Shown piece after piece: positions 41,116 to 50,096 of a stretch of 64,000 nt of DNA. The notes beneath the pieces are model-generated. The model did no database searches, was not told where the DNA came from, and worked only from the letters and a program-made list of their open reading frames with translations. A program made the position numbers and the translations under genes. Source of the stretch: Rhizobium sp. BK196 (GTDB taxonomy: Bacteria > Pseudomonadota > Alphaproteobacteria > Rhizobiales > Rhizobiaceae); NCBI RefSeq assembly GCF_014193255.1, contig NZ_JACHZB010000008.1, positions 244,506 through 308,505 on the forward strand, in the 5' to 3' direction. Within the stretch, counting starts at the first letter, position 1. Each line of letters starts with the position of its first letter.

Positions 41116-41868
41116 GTGTCAAACGATCCGACTCATCAGTTCCAGATCTTCAAGATTGTGCCGATCGAGATCGGCGGGATTGATTTCTCGTTCACCAATG
41201 CATCGCTCTTCATGGTGGCTTCGGCTGCCGTCGCTGCTGGCTTCCTTTATTTCTCGACCACGACCCGCGCTATCGTTCCTGGCCGTTCGCAGTCGCTTGC
41301 CGAAATGTCCTACGAGTTCATTGCCGGAATGCTGAAGGAAGGCGCGGGCACCAAGGGAATGAAGTTTTTCCCGCTGGTCTTCTCACTCTTCATGTTCGTG
41401 CTGACGGCAAATCTGCTCGGCATGTTCCCGTATTTCTTCACGATCACCAGCCAGATCATCGTCACCTTCGCGCTCGCGATCCTCGTCATCGGCACGGTTC
41501 TCGTCTACGGCTTCTATAAGCACGGCTTCCACTTCTTTAATGTCTTCGTGCCCTCGGGCGTGCCGGGCATTCTGTTGCCGCTGGTCGTCGCGATCGAAAT
41601 CATTTCCTTCCTGTCCCGGCCGATTTCATTGTCGGTTCGTCTTTTCGCAAACATGCTCGCCGGTCACATTACGCTGAAGGTGTTCGCAGGCTTCGTCGCC
41701 TCGCTTGGAGCCCTCGGTGCAGTCGGTGTCGGCGGAGCCGTTCTTCCTCTCATCATGACCGTCGCCCTGACCGGTCTCGAGTTCCTCGTTGCCTTCCTTC
41801 AGGCTTACGTCTTTGCGGTGCTGACTTGCATGTACCTCAATGACGCGATCCATCCAGGCGGGCACTAA
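41116..41868 (+). CDS. atpB: ATP synthase F0 subunit a
   Basis: Subunit a provides the proton half-channels. The 250-residue protein has the essential Arg in SVRLFANMLAGH near residue 177, and about six hydrophobic helices. The start is a GTG at 41116, preceded by GAGAGAG; the longer frame is not used. It is the second gene of the F0 operon. Confidence 0.95.
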   Translation: MSNDPTHQFQIFKIVPIEIGGIDFSFTNASLFMVASAAVAAGFLYFSTTTRAIVPGRSQSLAEMSYEFIAGMLKEGAGTKGMKFFPLVFSLFMFVLTANLLGMFPYFFTITSQIIVTFALAILVIGTVLVYGFYKHGFHFFNVFVPSGVPGILLPLVVAIEIISFLSRPISLSVRLFANMLAGHITLKVFAGFVASLGALGAVGVGGAVLPLIMTVALTGLEFLVAFLQAYVFAVLTCMYLNDAIHPGGH

Positions 41869-41934
41869 GGATAACGACATCGACGTCAAAGGGCGTCAGT
41901 CATTCGCCGCAACAACCATTTAAAGGAGTTCAAC

Positions 41935-42162
41935 ATGGACGCGGAAGCAGCAAAGTTCATCGGTGCAGGTCTGGCTTGCTTTGGTATGGCCGGTACGGCT
42001 CTCGGCCTCGGCAACATCTTCGGCAGCTACCTCTCCGGCGCTCTGCGCAATCCGTCTGCCGCTGACAGCCAGTTCGGCCGTCTGGTATTCGGTTTTGCCG
42101 TTACGGAAGCTCTGGGCATCTTCTCGCTGCTCGTCGCTCTTCTCCTCCTCTTCGCCGTCTAA
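41935..42162 (+). CDS. atpE: ATP synthase F0 subunit c
   Basis: The 75-residue hairpin protein forms the rotor ring. The proton-carrying Glu is residue 58, in VFGFAVTEALGIF. AAAGGAG precedes the ATG. The small loop ALRNPSA between helices is typical. It lies between atpB and atpB'. Confidence 0.97.
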   Translation: MDAEAAKFIGAGLACFGMAGTALGLGNIFGSYLSGALRNPSAADSQFGRLVFGFAVTEALGIFSLLVALLLLFAV

Positions 42163-42238
42163 TTTCGGTGGGATTGATGGATCACGGCCTGCGAACAGCG
42201 AGCCGTGATCCTTTGCATTTGTACACCTGGAGGTGAGC

Positions 42239-42859
42239 ATGTTTTTTGTGACCCCGGCCTACGCTGAAGAGGTCCCGGCGGGAACCGCGACGGATGCGCA
42301 TGCCGCTCCGGCTGCCGGCGAGGTCCATACCGAGACCGGCGTCGCCGAAGGCGAGCACGCGCGTGGGCCTTTCCCGCCCTTCGATTCGTCGACCTATGCA
42401 TCCCAGCTCCTCTGGCTGGCGATTACGTTCGTCATTTTTTACCTGCTCATGCAAAAGGTCATCGCACCGCGCATCGGCGCCATCCTTGAGCAGCGTCACA
42501 ACCGCATCTCGCAGGATGTCGAAGAAGCCGGCCGCCTGAAGGCGGAAGCCGATGCTGCCGTCGCAACCTATGAAGGCGAACTTGCCGCTGCCCGCGCTAA
42601 GGCAAACTCGATCGGTACTGCAGCTCGTGACGCCGCCAAGGTTAAGGCCGAGGGTGATCGTCGCACGGCCGAGGCTAGCCTGACCGAAAAGCTGAAGGCT
42701 GCCGAGGCCCGTATCGCTGATGTGAAGGCAAAGGCTTTTGCCGATGTCGGTGCCATCGCCGAGGAAACCGCTGCAGCCGTTGTCGAACAGCTCATCGGCG
42801 GCTCTGCTGCCCAGTCTGATGTTGCCGCTGCCGTTGCAGCCGCCAAGAAGGAGGCTTGA
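42239..42859 (+). CDS. atpG: ATP synthase F0 subunit b'
   Basis: The 206-residue protein is the second b-type subunit (b', also named AtpF2 or AtpG) of the peripheral stalk. It has a hydrophilic N-terminal stretch of about 45 residues, one transmembrane helix (about 50-75, YASQLLWLAITFVIFYLLMQ), and a long Ala/Glu/Lys-rich coiled-coil to the end. The ATG at 42239 follows GGAGG; the GTG two codons before is inside the same site. atpF follows after 3 bp. Confidence 0.93.
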   Translation: MFFVTPAYAEEVPAGTATDAHAAPAAGEVHTETGVAEGEHARGPFPPFDSSTYASQLLWLAITFVIFYLLMQKVIAPRIGAILEQRHNRISQDVEEAGRLKAEADAAVATYEGELAAARAKANSIGTAARDAAKVKAEGDRRTAEASLTEKLKAAEARIADVKAKAFADVGAIAEETAAAVVEQLIGGSAAQSDVAAAVAAAKKEA

Positions 42860-42862
42860 TCG

Positions 42863-43354
42863 ATGGAATTTGCTTTCGATGCGACTTTCTTCGCCTTCGT
42901 TGGCCTCGTTCTCTTCCTGGCATTGATCGTTTACCTGAAGGTCCCAGGCATGATGGCGAAGTCGCTTGACGACCGCGCCGACCAGATCCGCAACGAGCTG
43001 GCGGAAGCCAAGCGTCTGCGCGAAGAGGCTCAGCACCTGCTCGCTGAATATCAGCGCAAGCGCAAGGAGGCCGAAGCCGAAGCTGCGCACATCGTGGCAG
43101 CTGCCGAGCGAGAGGCCGAAATGCTGACCGCCGAGGCGAAGAAGAAAACGGAAGAATTCGTCGCTAACCGGACGGCTCTTTCCGAGCAGAAGATCAAGCA
43201 GGCCGAAGCCGACGCAATGAAGGCTGTTCGCTCTGCTGCCGTCGATCTCGCCATCGCAGCCGCTGAATCCGTCATTGGCAAACAGGCTGATGGCAAGGTT
43301 CAGTCGGAACTCTTCGGTCAGGCCGTCGGCGAAGTGAAGACCCGCCTCAACTGA
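42863..43354 (+). CDS. atpF: ATP synthase F0 subunit b
   Basis: The 163-residue protein has an N-terminal membrane helix (about residues 5-27) and a charged helical stalk (RADQIRNELAEAKRLREEAQ). With subunit b' it forms the heterodimeric peripheral stalk that holds F1 to F0. F1 genes are not in the window, as usual for rhizobia. A strong terminator follows its stop. Confidence 0.95.
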   Translation: MEFAFDATFFAFVGLVLFLALIVYLKVPGMMAKSLDDRADQIRNELAEAKRLREEAQHLLAEYQRKRKEAEAEAAHIVAAAEREAEMLTAEAKKKTEEFVANRTALSEQKIKQAEADAMKAVRSAAVDLAIAAAESVIGKQADGKVQSELFGQAVGEVKTRLN

Positions 43355-43373
43355 TCTGCAGTTCTACAGGATT

Positions 43374-43407
43374 AGAAAAGCCTCGCTTCAGCGGGGCTTT
43401 TCTGTTT
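43374..43407 (+). terminator. Terminator of the F0 operon
   Basis: AGAAAAGCC (43374-43382) and GGCTTTTCT (43395-43403) form a stem, with an inner CGC-TTCA-GCG tetraloop; GTTT follows. It lies 20 bp past the atpF stop. Confidence 0.92.
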
Positions 43408-43573
43408 GGAAGATAGCGTTGCGCTCAGCGGTGATGCGTGGGGCAGCTGGAAACGGTGGATGGCTTCGAAACCTTCTGGCGAAAACTTCGGTGGTCGGTA
43501 CGGCAAAGGAGTGTCTTGGCTTTCTGCCATTGCTGTAGCCCGTAGAAAGACGGTGCAGATACCGCACCGGAGC

Positions 43574-44266
43574 CTAATCCTCCAGCATCTCTCCATTCAC
43601 CTCTCCCACGACGCCGTCCTTGCGGAGCGGTCGGAAGCTCATCCGGTGCAGCGAGCATGGCCCGTGCTTTTCGATGCCGGAGCGATGCTGCGCCGTGCCA
43701 TAACCGACATGAGCGGCAAAACCGTATTCGGGAAACACCAGATGCGCGCGTGCCATCATTCGGTCACGTGTCACCTTTGCCACGATGGAGGCAGCCGCAA
43801 TCGAGACGGATCGTGCGTCGCCCTTCACCACGGCCTGCCCCGGGCAGTCCAGCCCTGCAGGCACGTCCAGCCCATCCGTCAGCACATAGCTTGCCGGCAC
43901 GGAAAGGCCGCAGATCGCGCGGCGCATGGCGTCGAGGCTTGCCTTGCGGATATCGGTTTCGTCGATGCGCGTGGAGCTGGAAGAGGCGATGGAAACCGTG
44001 GCGGTCGCAAGAATTTGTACGAACAGCTCCTCGCGCTTCTGCGCCGAAAGCTGTTTGGAATCGTTGAGGTCTTCAGGAATGCGCTTGGGATCGAGGATCA
44101 CCGCTGCGGCAACGACAGGGCCTGCAAGCGGTCCGCGTCCAGCCTCATCAGCGCCCGCGACAGGCCAATGGCCAGCCCTGCGGGCTTTCAGCTCCAGCCG
44201 GAAATCCGGGACGAGGGGGACCTCTTCAAAGAGCAGAGGAGAATCGGGTGGCGTGCGACGTTTCAT
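43574..44266 (-). CDS. rnhB: Ribonuclease HII
   Basis: RNase HII removes ribonucleotides from DNA and RNA-DNA hybrids. The 230-residue protein has the catalytic GADEAGRGPLAG with Asp40 and Glu41, and the third acidic residue in YVLTDGLDV. KGDARSVSIAAASIVAK is the usual helix. The ATG at 44266 precedes MKRRTPPDSP; the longer frame is not used. It is convergent with the F0 operon. Confidence 0.95.
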   Translation of the reverse strand: MKRRTPPDSPLLFEEVPLVPDFRLELKARRAGHWPVAGADEAGRGPLAGPVVAAAVILDPKRIPEDLNDSKQLSAQKREELFVQILATATVSIASSSSTRIDETDIRKASLDAMRRAICGLSVPASYVLTDGLDVPAGLDCPGQAVVKGDARSVSIAAASIVAKVTRDRMMARAHLVFPEYGFAAHVGYGTAQHRSGIEKHGPCSLHRMSFRPLRKDGVVGEVNGEMLED

Positions 44267-44427
44267 GCGGTTGAACCTCGCACGCCAACCCGATTTCCTG
44301 CAAGCCCCCGGATCAGGGCGGCGACGGCCGGGGGCTGTCCGGCGGACGGTGCGGTCAGGGCCATCCGCGGAATTGCGCAAGGCAGAAGACGCAGGGCAGG
44401 TCTTCTTCACGCCTCACGCAAGCTCGT

Positions 44428-44478
44428 GAGCAATCCAGCAAAAGTGCGCAGCGGTTTTGCTGGAATTGCATGAAAATA
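44428..44478. repeat. Palindromic intergenic repeat, family A copy 3
   Basis: GAGCAATCCAGCAAAA is followed by TTTTGCTGGAATTGC with a short loop, giving the most perfect palindrome of the family. It lies between rnhB and the radical SAM gene, ending a few bases before the stop of the latter. Confidence 0.75.
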
Positions 44479-44483
44479 ACCAG

Positions 44484-45641
44484 TCACAGTAGCGAAAGCT
44501 GCACCCCGCTTCCGTCAGGCGGCACAAATAAGTCGTCACGTAGCGCGAGGCTTCGACGGGTCAGTTCAAGCCGCTTCACTGCCATCTCGAAGCGGCGGGC
44601 GATCTGCCAGGCGTAGGGTCCGGCGCCTTTCATGCGCTTGCCGAATTCGGCGTCATAATCCTTGCCGCCGCGCATCGAGCGCACCAGCGACATCACATGA
44701 CGATAGCGATCAGGATAATTCTGCAGCAGCCAGTCACGGAATAGCGGGCTTACTTCCAGTGGCAGCCGCAACAATACGTAGCTCGCTTCTTCCGCTCCTG
44801 CCGCTTTAGCGGCATCGAGAATACGTTCCAGTTCGTGATCGTTGAGTGCCGGAATGATCGGCGCGGCCATCACCGACGTCCGCACACCGGCCTCCGAAAG
44901 CCCGCGGATCGCCTCCAGCCTGCGCGTCGGCGTCGAAGCCCGCGGCTCCATGAGGCGCGCAAGCTTGCGATCGAGCGTCGTGACCGAAATGCCGACGCGC
45001 ACGATGTTTTTCGCCGCCATCTCCGTGAGAATATCGAGATCGCGCAGGATCATCGCCGACTTGGTGACGATCGCAACGGGATGGTTCGCTTTGTTCAATA
45101 CCTCGAGGATCTGCCGCATGATGCGCCATTCCTTTTCGATCGGCTGGTAAGGGTCGGTGTTGGTGCCTATCGCGATGACGCGTACCTTGTAACCCGGCTT
45201 GGCAAGCTCCCGTTCCAGAAGCTTAGGCGCGTCCGGCTTGGCAAAGAGCTTGCTTTCGAAATCCAGCCCTGCCGAAAGGCCCATATAAGCATGGGTCGGT
45301 CGGGCGAAGCAGTAGATGCAGCCATGCTCGCAGCCGCGATAGGGATTGATCGACCGATCGAAGGAGAGATCGGGAGATTCGTTGCGGGTAATCGCAGTGC
45401 GCGGCTTTTCGATCTGCACATCCGTCTTGAACGGCGGCAGTTCCTCGAGCGTCTGCCAGCCGTCATCGAAGGTTTCGCGCTGCGTAGGCTCGAAGCGGCC
45501 GCTGGGGTTCAGTCCCGCGCCGCGGCCACGCCGCCGGTCAACCTCGATGCGCAGCCCAGAAGCCGCGATCATCGCGTCGGCAATATCCGTCGTATTGGCA
45601 GGCGCAAATGCGGCCTGCCCTGCAAGGGACTGTGGTTTCAT
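44484..45641 (-). CDS. Radical SAM protein, PA0069 / SplB-like family
   Basis: The 385-residue protein has the CxxxCxxC cluster motif at Cys104, Cys108 and Cys111 (GCEHGCIYC) that holds the 4Fe-4S for S-adenosylmethionine cleavage. Conserved DLSFDRSINPYRGCEHGC and AIGTNTDPYQPIEK fit the PA0069 group, distantly related to spore photoproduct lyase. The substrate is unknown. It is followed by rnhB on the same strand, with a palindromic repeat between. Confidence 0.9.
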   Translation of the reverse strand: MKPQSLAGQAAFAPANTTDIADAMIAASGLRIEVDRRRGRGAGLNPSGRFEPTQRETFDDGWQTLEELPPFKTDVQIEKPRTAITRNESPDLSFDRSINPYRGCEHGCIYCFARPTHAYMGLSAGLDFESKLFAKPDAPKLLERELAKPGYKVRVIAIGTNTDPYQPIEKEWRIMRQILEVLNKANHPVAIVTKSAMILRDLDILTEMAAKNIVRVGISVTTLDRKLARLMEPRASTPTRRLEAIRGLSEAGVRTSVMAAPIIPALNDHELERILDAAKAAGAEEASYVLLRLPLEVSPLFRDWLLQNYPDRYRHVMSLVRSMRGGKDYDAEFGKRMKGAGPYAWQIARRFEMAVKRLELTRRSLALRDDLFVPPDGSGVQLSLL

Positions 45642-45781
45642 CGGATTCTCCAGCGGCGGAAAAATGCGCGATCCCGCTCGTTTTGATGATTAAATTCCTA
45701 TCCTCAAAACGAGAACAATGCAAGAACAAAATGCGGAAAGTGGTGCTGGCAAAATTTTGTGCGGCGCTCTATAAACAGGCA

Positions 45782-46300
45782 ATGTTGACTGTCGTTCTCG
45801 AATGCCAGGATCAGGAACCTGAGCTGGCCCAGACCCTATCGGTGTTGGTGGCGGGTGCCGTGGAAGGCCTCGTCAGTGACGTGGTTGTGCTCGATTACGG
45901 CTCGCGCGATGGCTCCGCGCGGGTGGCGGATGCTGCCGGCTGCCGTTTCCATTCCCAGTGGGATATCAAGGACATTATCCGTTCTGCCCGCGGCGAATGG
46001 CTGCTCTTCGTCGAGCCGGGCGCAAGACCGCAGGCAGGCTGGATCGACGAAGTCTCGGAGTATGTGGCCTTGAACAAGGTCCCTGCGCGCTTTACCGCCT
46101 CGCGCGGCTATCGCCGCCCTTTTTTCCAGCGTGTAGGTCGTGTCAGGCCGCCACTGGAGCTCGGCCTGCTCATACCGAAGAAACTTGCCATTTCAGCTGC
46201 AAAAAGCGGCATGCGCCTTACCGAATTCGCCAAGGCACAGAAGCCACGCCAACTCTCCAGCGAATTGATTCCCTCCTGGGTCGCGCGCGCCGCGCGCTAG
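45782..46300 (+). CDS. GT2-like glycosyltransferase domain protein, short
   Basis: The 172-residue protein starts MLTVVLECQDQEPELAQTL and continues with VVVLDYGSRDGSARVADAAGC, which fits the N-terminal nucleotide-binding half of a family 2 glycosyltransferase. The second half is short (ELGLLIPKKLAISAAKSG) and lacks a clear catalytic domain, so it may be a minimal or non-catalytic member. The ATG at 45782 is chosen because the fold begins there; ribosome-binding signals are weak. It is divergent from the radical SAM gene. Confidence 0.75.
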   Translation: MLTVVLECQDQEPELAQTLSVLVAGAVEGLVSDVVVLDYGSRDGSARVADAAGCRFHSQWDIKDIIRSARGEWLLFVEPGARPQAGWIDEVSEYVALNKVPARFTASRGYRRPFFQRVGRVRPPLELGLLIPKKLAISAAKSGMRLTEFAKAQKPRQLSSELIPSWVARAAR

Positions 46301-46346
46301 TGCACTCCTCAATAGCGAAAAGATGGCGCCCAATAGGATTTCGCGC

Positions 46347-46352
46347 TATAAT
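46347..46352 (+). promoter_or_regulatory. TATAAT box before the small secreted protein gene
   Basis: A perfect TATAAT lies about 125 bp before the ATG at 46476, with no good -35 at 17 bases (TGGCGC). Transcription would begin near 46359, giving a leader of about 115 nt that includes two hairpins. Confidence 0.35.
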
Positions 46353-46403
46353 TTGAGTATGGCGCCGCCGAAGCGCTTGGCTTCGCAACGGATGGCCATG
46401 GAA

Positions 46404-46478
46404 TGCCGGTGAACGGCAGAACAGGTCAACGAAAATCTCCTCTTCTGCCGGGTTCCCGGCAAAAGGAGGTGCGTCATG
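46404..46478 (+). promoter_or_regulatory. Candidate Shine-Dalgarno-sequestering hairpin (RNA-thermometer-like)
   Basis: A small hairpin TGCCG/CGGCA (46404-46418) is followed by a long one. CTCCT (46437-46441) can pair with AGGAG (46664 is not involved; the arm is 46464-46468), TT (46443-46444) with AA (46462-46463), and TGCCGG (46446-46451) with CCGGCA (46456-46461), closed by loop GTTC. Two single bulged C bases interrupt the stem. The right arm is the Shine-Dalgarno of the gene starting at 46476, so translation would depend on melting this stem. Confidence 0.5.
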
Positions 46479-46790
46479 CTACGCAATATGGTCCGCGGCC
46501 TGCTGGCCGTCATATTGACGGCATTGCTGATCGCGCATCCGCATCCGGCGGCATCGCAGATGATGCGCAGTTGCGCAGGCCGATCCGAGATCGTCAAATT
46601 CCTGGACAGCAACTTTGCTGAAAAGCTCACGGCAGTCGGACTGATCAACCAGAACGCCGTTCTCGAGGTCTATGCCGCTGAAAGCGGCACCTGGACACTC
46701 ATCGTCACGGACGTTCACGGCATAAGCTGCGTGCTACTGTCCGGCGATAGCTGGGAAAGCATGCCCGCCCTGCCGGGCCTCGCGACATAG
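46476..46790 (+). CDS. Small secreted protein of unknown function
   Basis: The 104-residue product has an N-terminal signal peptide (about residues 1-28, LLAVILTALLIAHPHPAASQ) and a short mature part with two Cys (MMRSCAGR and GISCVLL) that could form a disulphide in the periplasm. No domain is recognised. AAGGAGG lies 7 bases before the ATG, but the same bases can pair with CTCCT 25 bases upstream. The stop is 22 bp from the convergent moaB gene. Confidence 0.8.
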   Translation: MLRNMVRGLLAVILTALLIAHPHPAASQMMRSCAGRSEIVKFLDSNFAEKLTAVGLINQNAVLEVYAAESGTWTLIVTDVHGISCVLLSGDSWESMPALPGLAT

Positions 46791-46812
46791 CGATGTCGCT
46801 GTCGCAGCCAGC

Positions 46813-47367
46813 CTATTTCGTCGCGCCGCGCTTGAGGTGTTCGTCGAGCCGCGGCATGATCTCCACGAAGTTGCAAGGCATCTGCCGGTAGTCGAGCTGC
46901 GCCTTCAATATGCCGTCCCAGGCATCCTTGCAGGCGCCGGGCGAGCCTGGCAGCACGAAGATGAAGGTAGCGTTGGCAACACCTGCCGTGGCGCGCGACT
47001 GGATCGTCGAGGTGCCGATCTTGTCGTAGGAAATCCGGTGGAACACGGCTGAAAACCCATCCATCCTCTTTTCGAAGAGCGGTTCAAGCGCGTCGGGCGT
47101 CACGTCGCGGCCGGTAAAGCCGGTACCGCCCGTGGTGATGACGACGTCGATCTCCTTGGCTTCCGTCCAGGCGCGTACACGCGCTGCGATCCTCTCGCGG
47201 TCGTCGGGCACGATGTCGCGGTCGATCAGCTGATGTCCGGCCTCGGCAATCCGCGCAGCCAGCGTATCGCCGGATTTGTCGTCCGCCGGCGTACGCGTAT
47301 CCGAAACGGTCAGAACCGCAATGCCGAGGGGTATAAAAAGCCTCTTTTCGTCCAGGCCTGCCATCAT
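46813..47367 (-). CDS. moaB: Molybdenum cofactor biosynthesis protein B
   Basis: MoaB/MogA-family proteins adenylylate molybdopterin or assist in its maturation. The 184-residue protein has the signature VITTGGTGFTGRDVTPDA near residue 77 and LPGSPGACKDAW near 140. The ATG at 47367 overlaps the ispE stop by 4 bp, so the two are translationally coupled, though their pathways are unrelated. No other moa genes are near. Confidence 0.94.
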   Translation of the reverse strand: MMAGLDEKRLFIPLGIAVLTVSDTRTPADDKSGDTLAARIAEAGHQLIDRDIVPDDRERIAARVRAWTEAKEIDVVITTGGTGFTGRDVTPDALEPLFEKRMDGFSAVFHRISYDKIGTSTIQSRATAGVANATFIFVLPGSPGACKDAWDGILKAQLDYRQMPCNFVEIMPRLDEHLKRGATK

Positions 47368-48257
47368 GTGCCTCCTGCGAAGGTCTCCGTCGCCTGGAAA
47401 TACCAGTCCGGGCGAGCCGCGTGAAGACGCTCAGCGGCACGCAACGCAGCAACGGGCGTATCGAATATGCCGAAGCAGGTCGCGCCAGAACCGGACATGC
47501 GGGTGAAGTTCGCACCTTCTGCAGTCAGCATATTGGAAATCTCGGCGATCTCAGGCACCAGTTCCCGCGCCGGCAGCTCGAGATCATTGCGTGTCGCCCG
47601 GATAGCCTCCAACCAGTGCGGCGTTTTCGCCAGGACCAGCGGCGGATTATTCTTGGTAACAAGTCGTCGGAAGATCTCGGGCGTGGGAACGCCTTTCAGC
47701 GGATTGGCGAGCACCATGGCGAAGGAGGGCAGGGAATCGACCGTCTCAATCTGTTCGCCGATACCGCGGGCGATCAGCGGTGTGCTTTTCAGGCACATCG
47801 GCACGTCGGCGCCAAGTCTCAACGCAAGAGCGCCAACGGTCTCAGCGGGAAGCGCGATATCCCACAGGCGCATCAGCCCGCGCAACGTCGCAGCCGCATC
47901 CGCCGAACCGCCGCCGATACCGGAAGCGACCGGCAGGTTCTTTTCCAGATGGATGCGCACGGGCGAAGCGCCACCTGCAATTTCACGCAGCAGGTCGCGC
48001 GCCTTCAGCACCAGATTGGTGCCGGGATCATCGGCCAGCACATCGGCGAATTGCCCGGAAAGCGTGAAATCATCGGTATCAGCAGGAGCAAAGCCAAGCC
48101 GGTCGCCATGGCGCGCAAATGTGACCAGCATTTCAAGAAGGTGATAGCCGTCAGACCTCTGACCTGTCACATGCAGAGCCAGATTGATTTTTGCGCAGGC
48201 ATTTTCGGTAACGGCGAAATCGCCTGTTACGGAAAGGAGCGCACCCGTTTCAGGCAT
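47364..48257 (-). CDS. ispE: 4-diphosphocytidyl-2-C-methyl-D-erythritol kinase
   Basis: IspE phosphorylates CDP-methylerythritol in the non-mevalonate isoprenoid pathway. The 297-residue GHMP kinase has AKINLALHVTGQRSDGYH near residue 22 and the ATP loop PVASGIGGGSADAAA near residue 110. It starts 6 bp after the TPR gene and overlaps moaB. ispB, which uses the isoprenoid product, lies 2 kb upstream on the same strand. Confidence 0.95.
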   Translation of the reverse strand: MPETGALLSVTGDFAVTENACAKINLALHVTGQRSDGYHLLEMLVTFARHGDRLGFAPADTDDFTLSGQFADVLADDPGTNLVLKARDLLREIAGGASPVRIHLEKNLPVASGIGGGSADAAATLRGLMRLWDIALPAETVGALALRLGADVPMCLKSTPLIARGIGEQIETVDSLPSFAMVLANPLKGVPTPEIFRRLVTKNNPPLVLAKTPHWLEAIRATRNDLELPARELVPEIAEISNMLTAEGANFTRMSGSGATCFGIFDTPVAALRAAERLHAARPDWYFQATETFAGGT

Positions 48258-48263
48258 GCGACT

Positions 48264-50096
48264 TCAAGACTTCTTGTCGACCGGCGGCGGCGGCGTCGGC
48301 TGCGGATCAGGTTGCTTCTTGTCGGCAGCCTTAGAATCGTCGTTCTGGGCTGGCAGGCCGTTCGCAACCTTTTCCTTGATCTTTGGAATCTCGGCTTCCT
48401 CTGGTTCTGAGGCGAGAGCGCGGTTCCATTGATAGACAGCTTCAAGCTTGCGGCCAACACGCCAGTAGGCATCGCCGAGATGGTTGTTGATCGTCGCGTC
48501 GCCAGCCTTGATCTGGGCGGCACGCTCCAGCTCGTCGACCGCATCGTCGAAACGGTTGAGGCGGAAATAGGCCCAGCCGAGCGAGTCGATGATATAACCG
48601 TCATCAGGACGCAGCTCGACGGCCTTCTTGATCATTTCGAGGCCCTCGTCGAGGTTGCGGTTCATGTCGATCCAGGAATAGCCGAGATAATTGAGAACCT
48701 GCGGCTGGTTCGGATTGAGGTCGAGCGCCTTGCGGAAGTTCGGCTCCGCCTGGTCCCACTTCTTCAGCCGCTCATAGGCGATGCCGCGCTGGAAGAAGAC
48801 GCTCCAGTCTGCACGGCCCGGCAGCGGCCCGATCACTTCGACGGCCTTGTCGTAATTGTCGGCCATCGCCTGATAGTCCTTGGCGTCGGAAAGCACGCTG
48901 CCATAGGCGAGATAGCTCCTGACATCCTTCGGGTCGGAAGCGATCAGCGCCTGCAGGTGCTTGCGGGCTTCGTCCACCTTACCGCCTTGCGCGAGCGCGA
49001 GGCCCAGCTGCAGTTCTGAAATGCGGCGCATCGGCGAACTCGCCGGCACCTTCTGGTAAAGCGCAATCGCCCGGTCCATCTGGTTCTGCTTTTCGGCAAT
49101 GCCGCCGAGCAGTACCAGCGTGTCGGCACTGTTCGGATCGAGCGCCTTGGCTGTCTGCAGATAGAGCGAGACGATGTCCTCGGCGCCGTCGCGGTTCAGC
49201 GCGCCGCCGACCGAGAAGAGTACCCCGGCCGCGCCCTCTTCGGCGCTCTTGACCTGCTGTTCCTGCTTCTCGCCCTTTTCGATGCTGTCGCGCAACGCGT
49301 TCAGCGGGGCATAATTCGGCAGCAGGTTGTCGCCGACGGAAACAGCGTCGAGCGCCTTCTGCTTATTCCCCTGCGAGGCCTCGAGGCGGGCAAGCGCCAT
49401 GATGGCGCGCATGAACGTGTCGGGGGCAGTCGCGCCGCCTTCCTTGTCGAGCACGGCATCATTGAGATGCTGGCGGGCAGATTTGACGTCGCCGTTGACG
49501 ATCGCGATCGCACCGGCATTGTAGTTCTTGAAGATGCGGACCCAATCCGGTCCCTTCATCTTCTCGACCATGGTGAGCCCTTCCCTGCCGCGGCCAGCAC
49601 CCACTCGCGCCCAGGCCAGCAGAAGGTCGTTCATCATGCGGTCGAGATCGTTCGGACCATCATATTTCAGGATCGATTCTGCCGTTTTGAACTCGCCGCG
49701 GCGCATCGCATCCATGCCGCGCACGATCGTGGTAATCCGCTCGACGGTCGGATCGCCCTTCAGGTCGTTGGCATATTTCACGCCGTCCTTGATATCCCCA
49801 TTGAGGAGCAGCGAGATCATCAGGCGCTGGCGGATTTCCGGATTGCCCGGCTCGATCTGCAGGGCTTTCTTGTAAAGTTCGATCGCCGTCGGATAGTCGT
49901 GATCCACATCGGCCGTGCGGGCAGCGAGGAAAGCGCCGGAGAAGGTCGAAACATTATCCGGATCAAAGGTCACGGCCTTGCTGGCGTCATCTGCCTTGGC
50001 CGCATCTTCGGCGTTCACACCGCCAATTCCGCCGAGCGAAAGGACCGCCGCCAGGGCTGCGCTCGAAAGGAGACGGGTGACAAATCTCTGCCGCAT
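48264..50096 (-). CDS. TPR-repeat protein, periplasmic
   Basis: The 610-residue protein has a signal peptide (MRQRFVTRLLSSAALAAVLS, cut near VNA) and many tetratricopeptide repeats over residues 60-570, for example DYPTAIELYKKALQIEPGNP. The tail is rich in Pro, Lys and Asp. The repeats probably mediate protein-protein contacts in the periplasm; the partner is unknown. It precedes ispE by 6 bp. Upstream lie a family B repeat and ispB. Confidence 0.9.
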   Translation of the reverse strand: MRQRFVTRLLSSAALAAVLSLGGIGGVNAEDAAKADDASKAVTFDPDNVSTFSGAFLAARTADVDHDYPTAIELYKKALQIEPGNPEIRQRLMISLLLNGDIKDGVKYANDLKGDPTVERITTIVRGMDAMRRGEFKTAESILKYDGPNDLDRMMNDLLLAWARVGAGRGREGLTMVEKMKGPDWVRIFKNYNAGAIAIVNGDVKSARQHLNDAVLDKEGGATAPDTFMRAIMALARLEASQGNKQKALDAVSVGDNLLPNYAPLNALRDSIEKGEKQEQQVKSAEEGAAGVLFSVGGALNRDGAEDIVSLYLQTAKALDPNSADTLVLLGGIAEKQNQMDRAIALYQKVPASSPMRRISELQLGLALAQGGKVDEARKHLQALIASDPKDVRSYLAYGSVLSDAKDYQAMADNYDKAVEVIGPLPGRADWSVFFQRGIAYERLKKWDQAEPNFRKALDLNPNQPQVLNYLGYSWIDMNRNLDEGLEMIKKAVELRPDDGYIIDSLGWAYFRLNRFDDAVDELERAAQIKAGDATINNHLGDAYWRVGRKLEAVYQWNRALASEPEEAEIPKIKEKVANGLPAQNDDSKAADKKQPDPQPTPPPPVDKKS

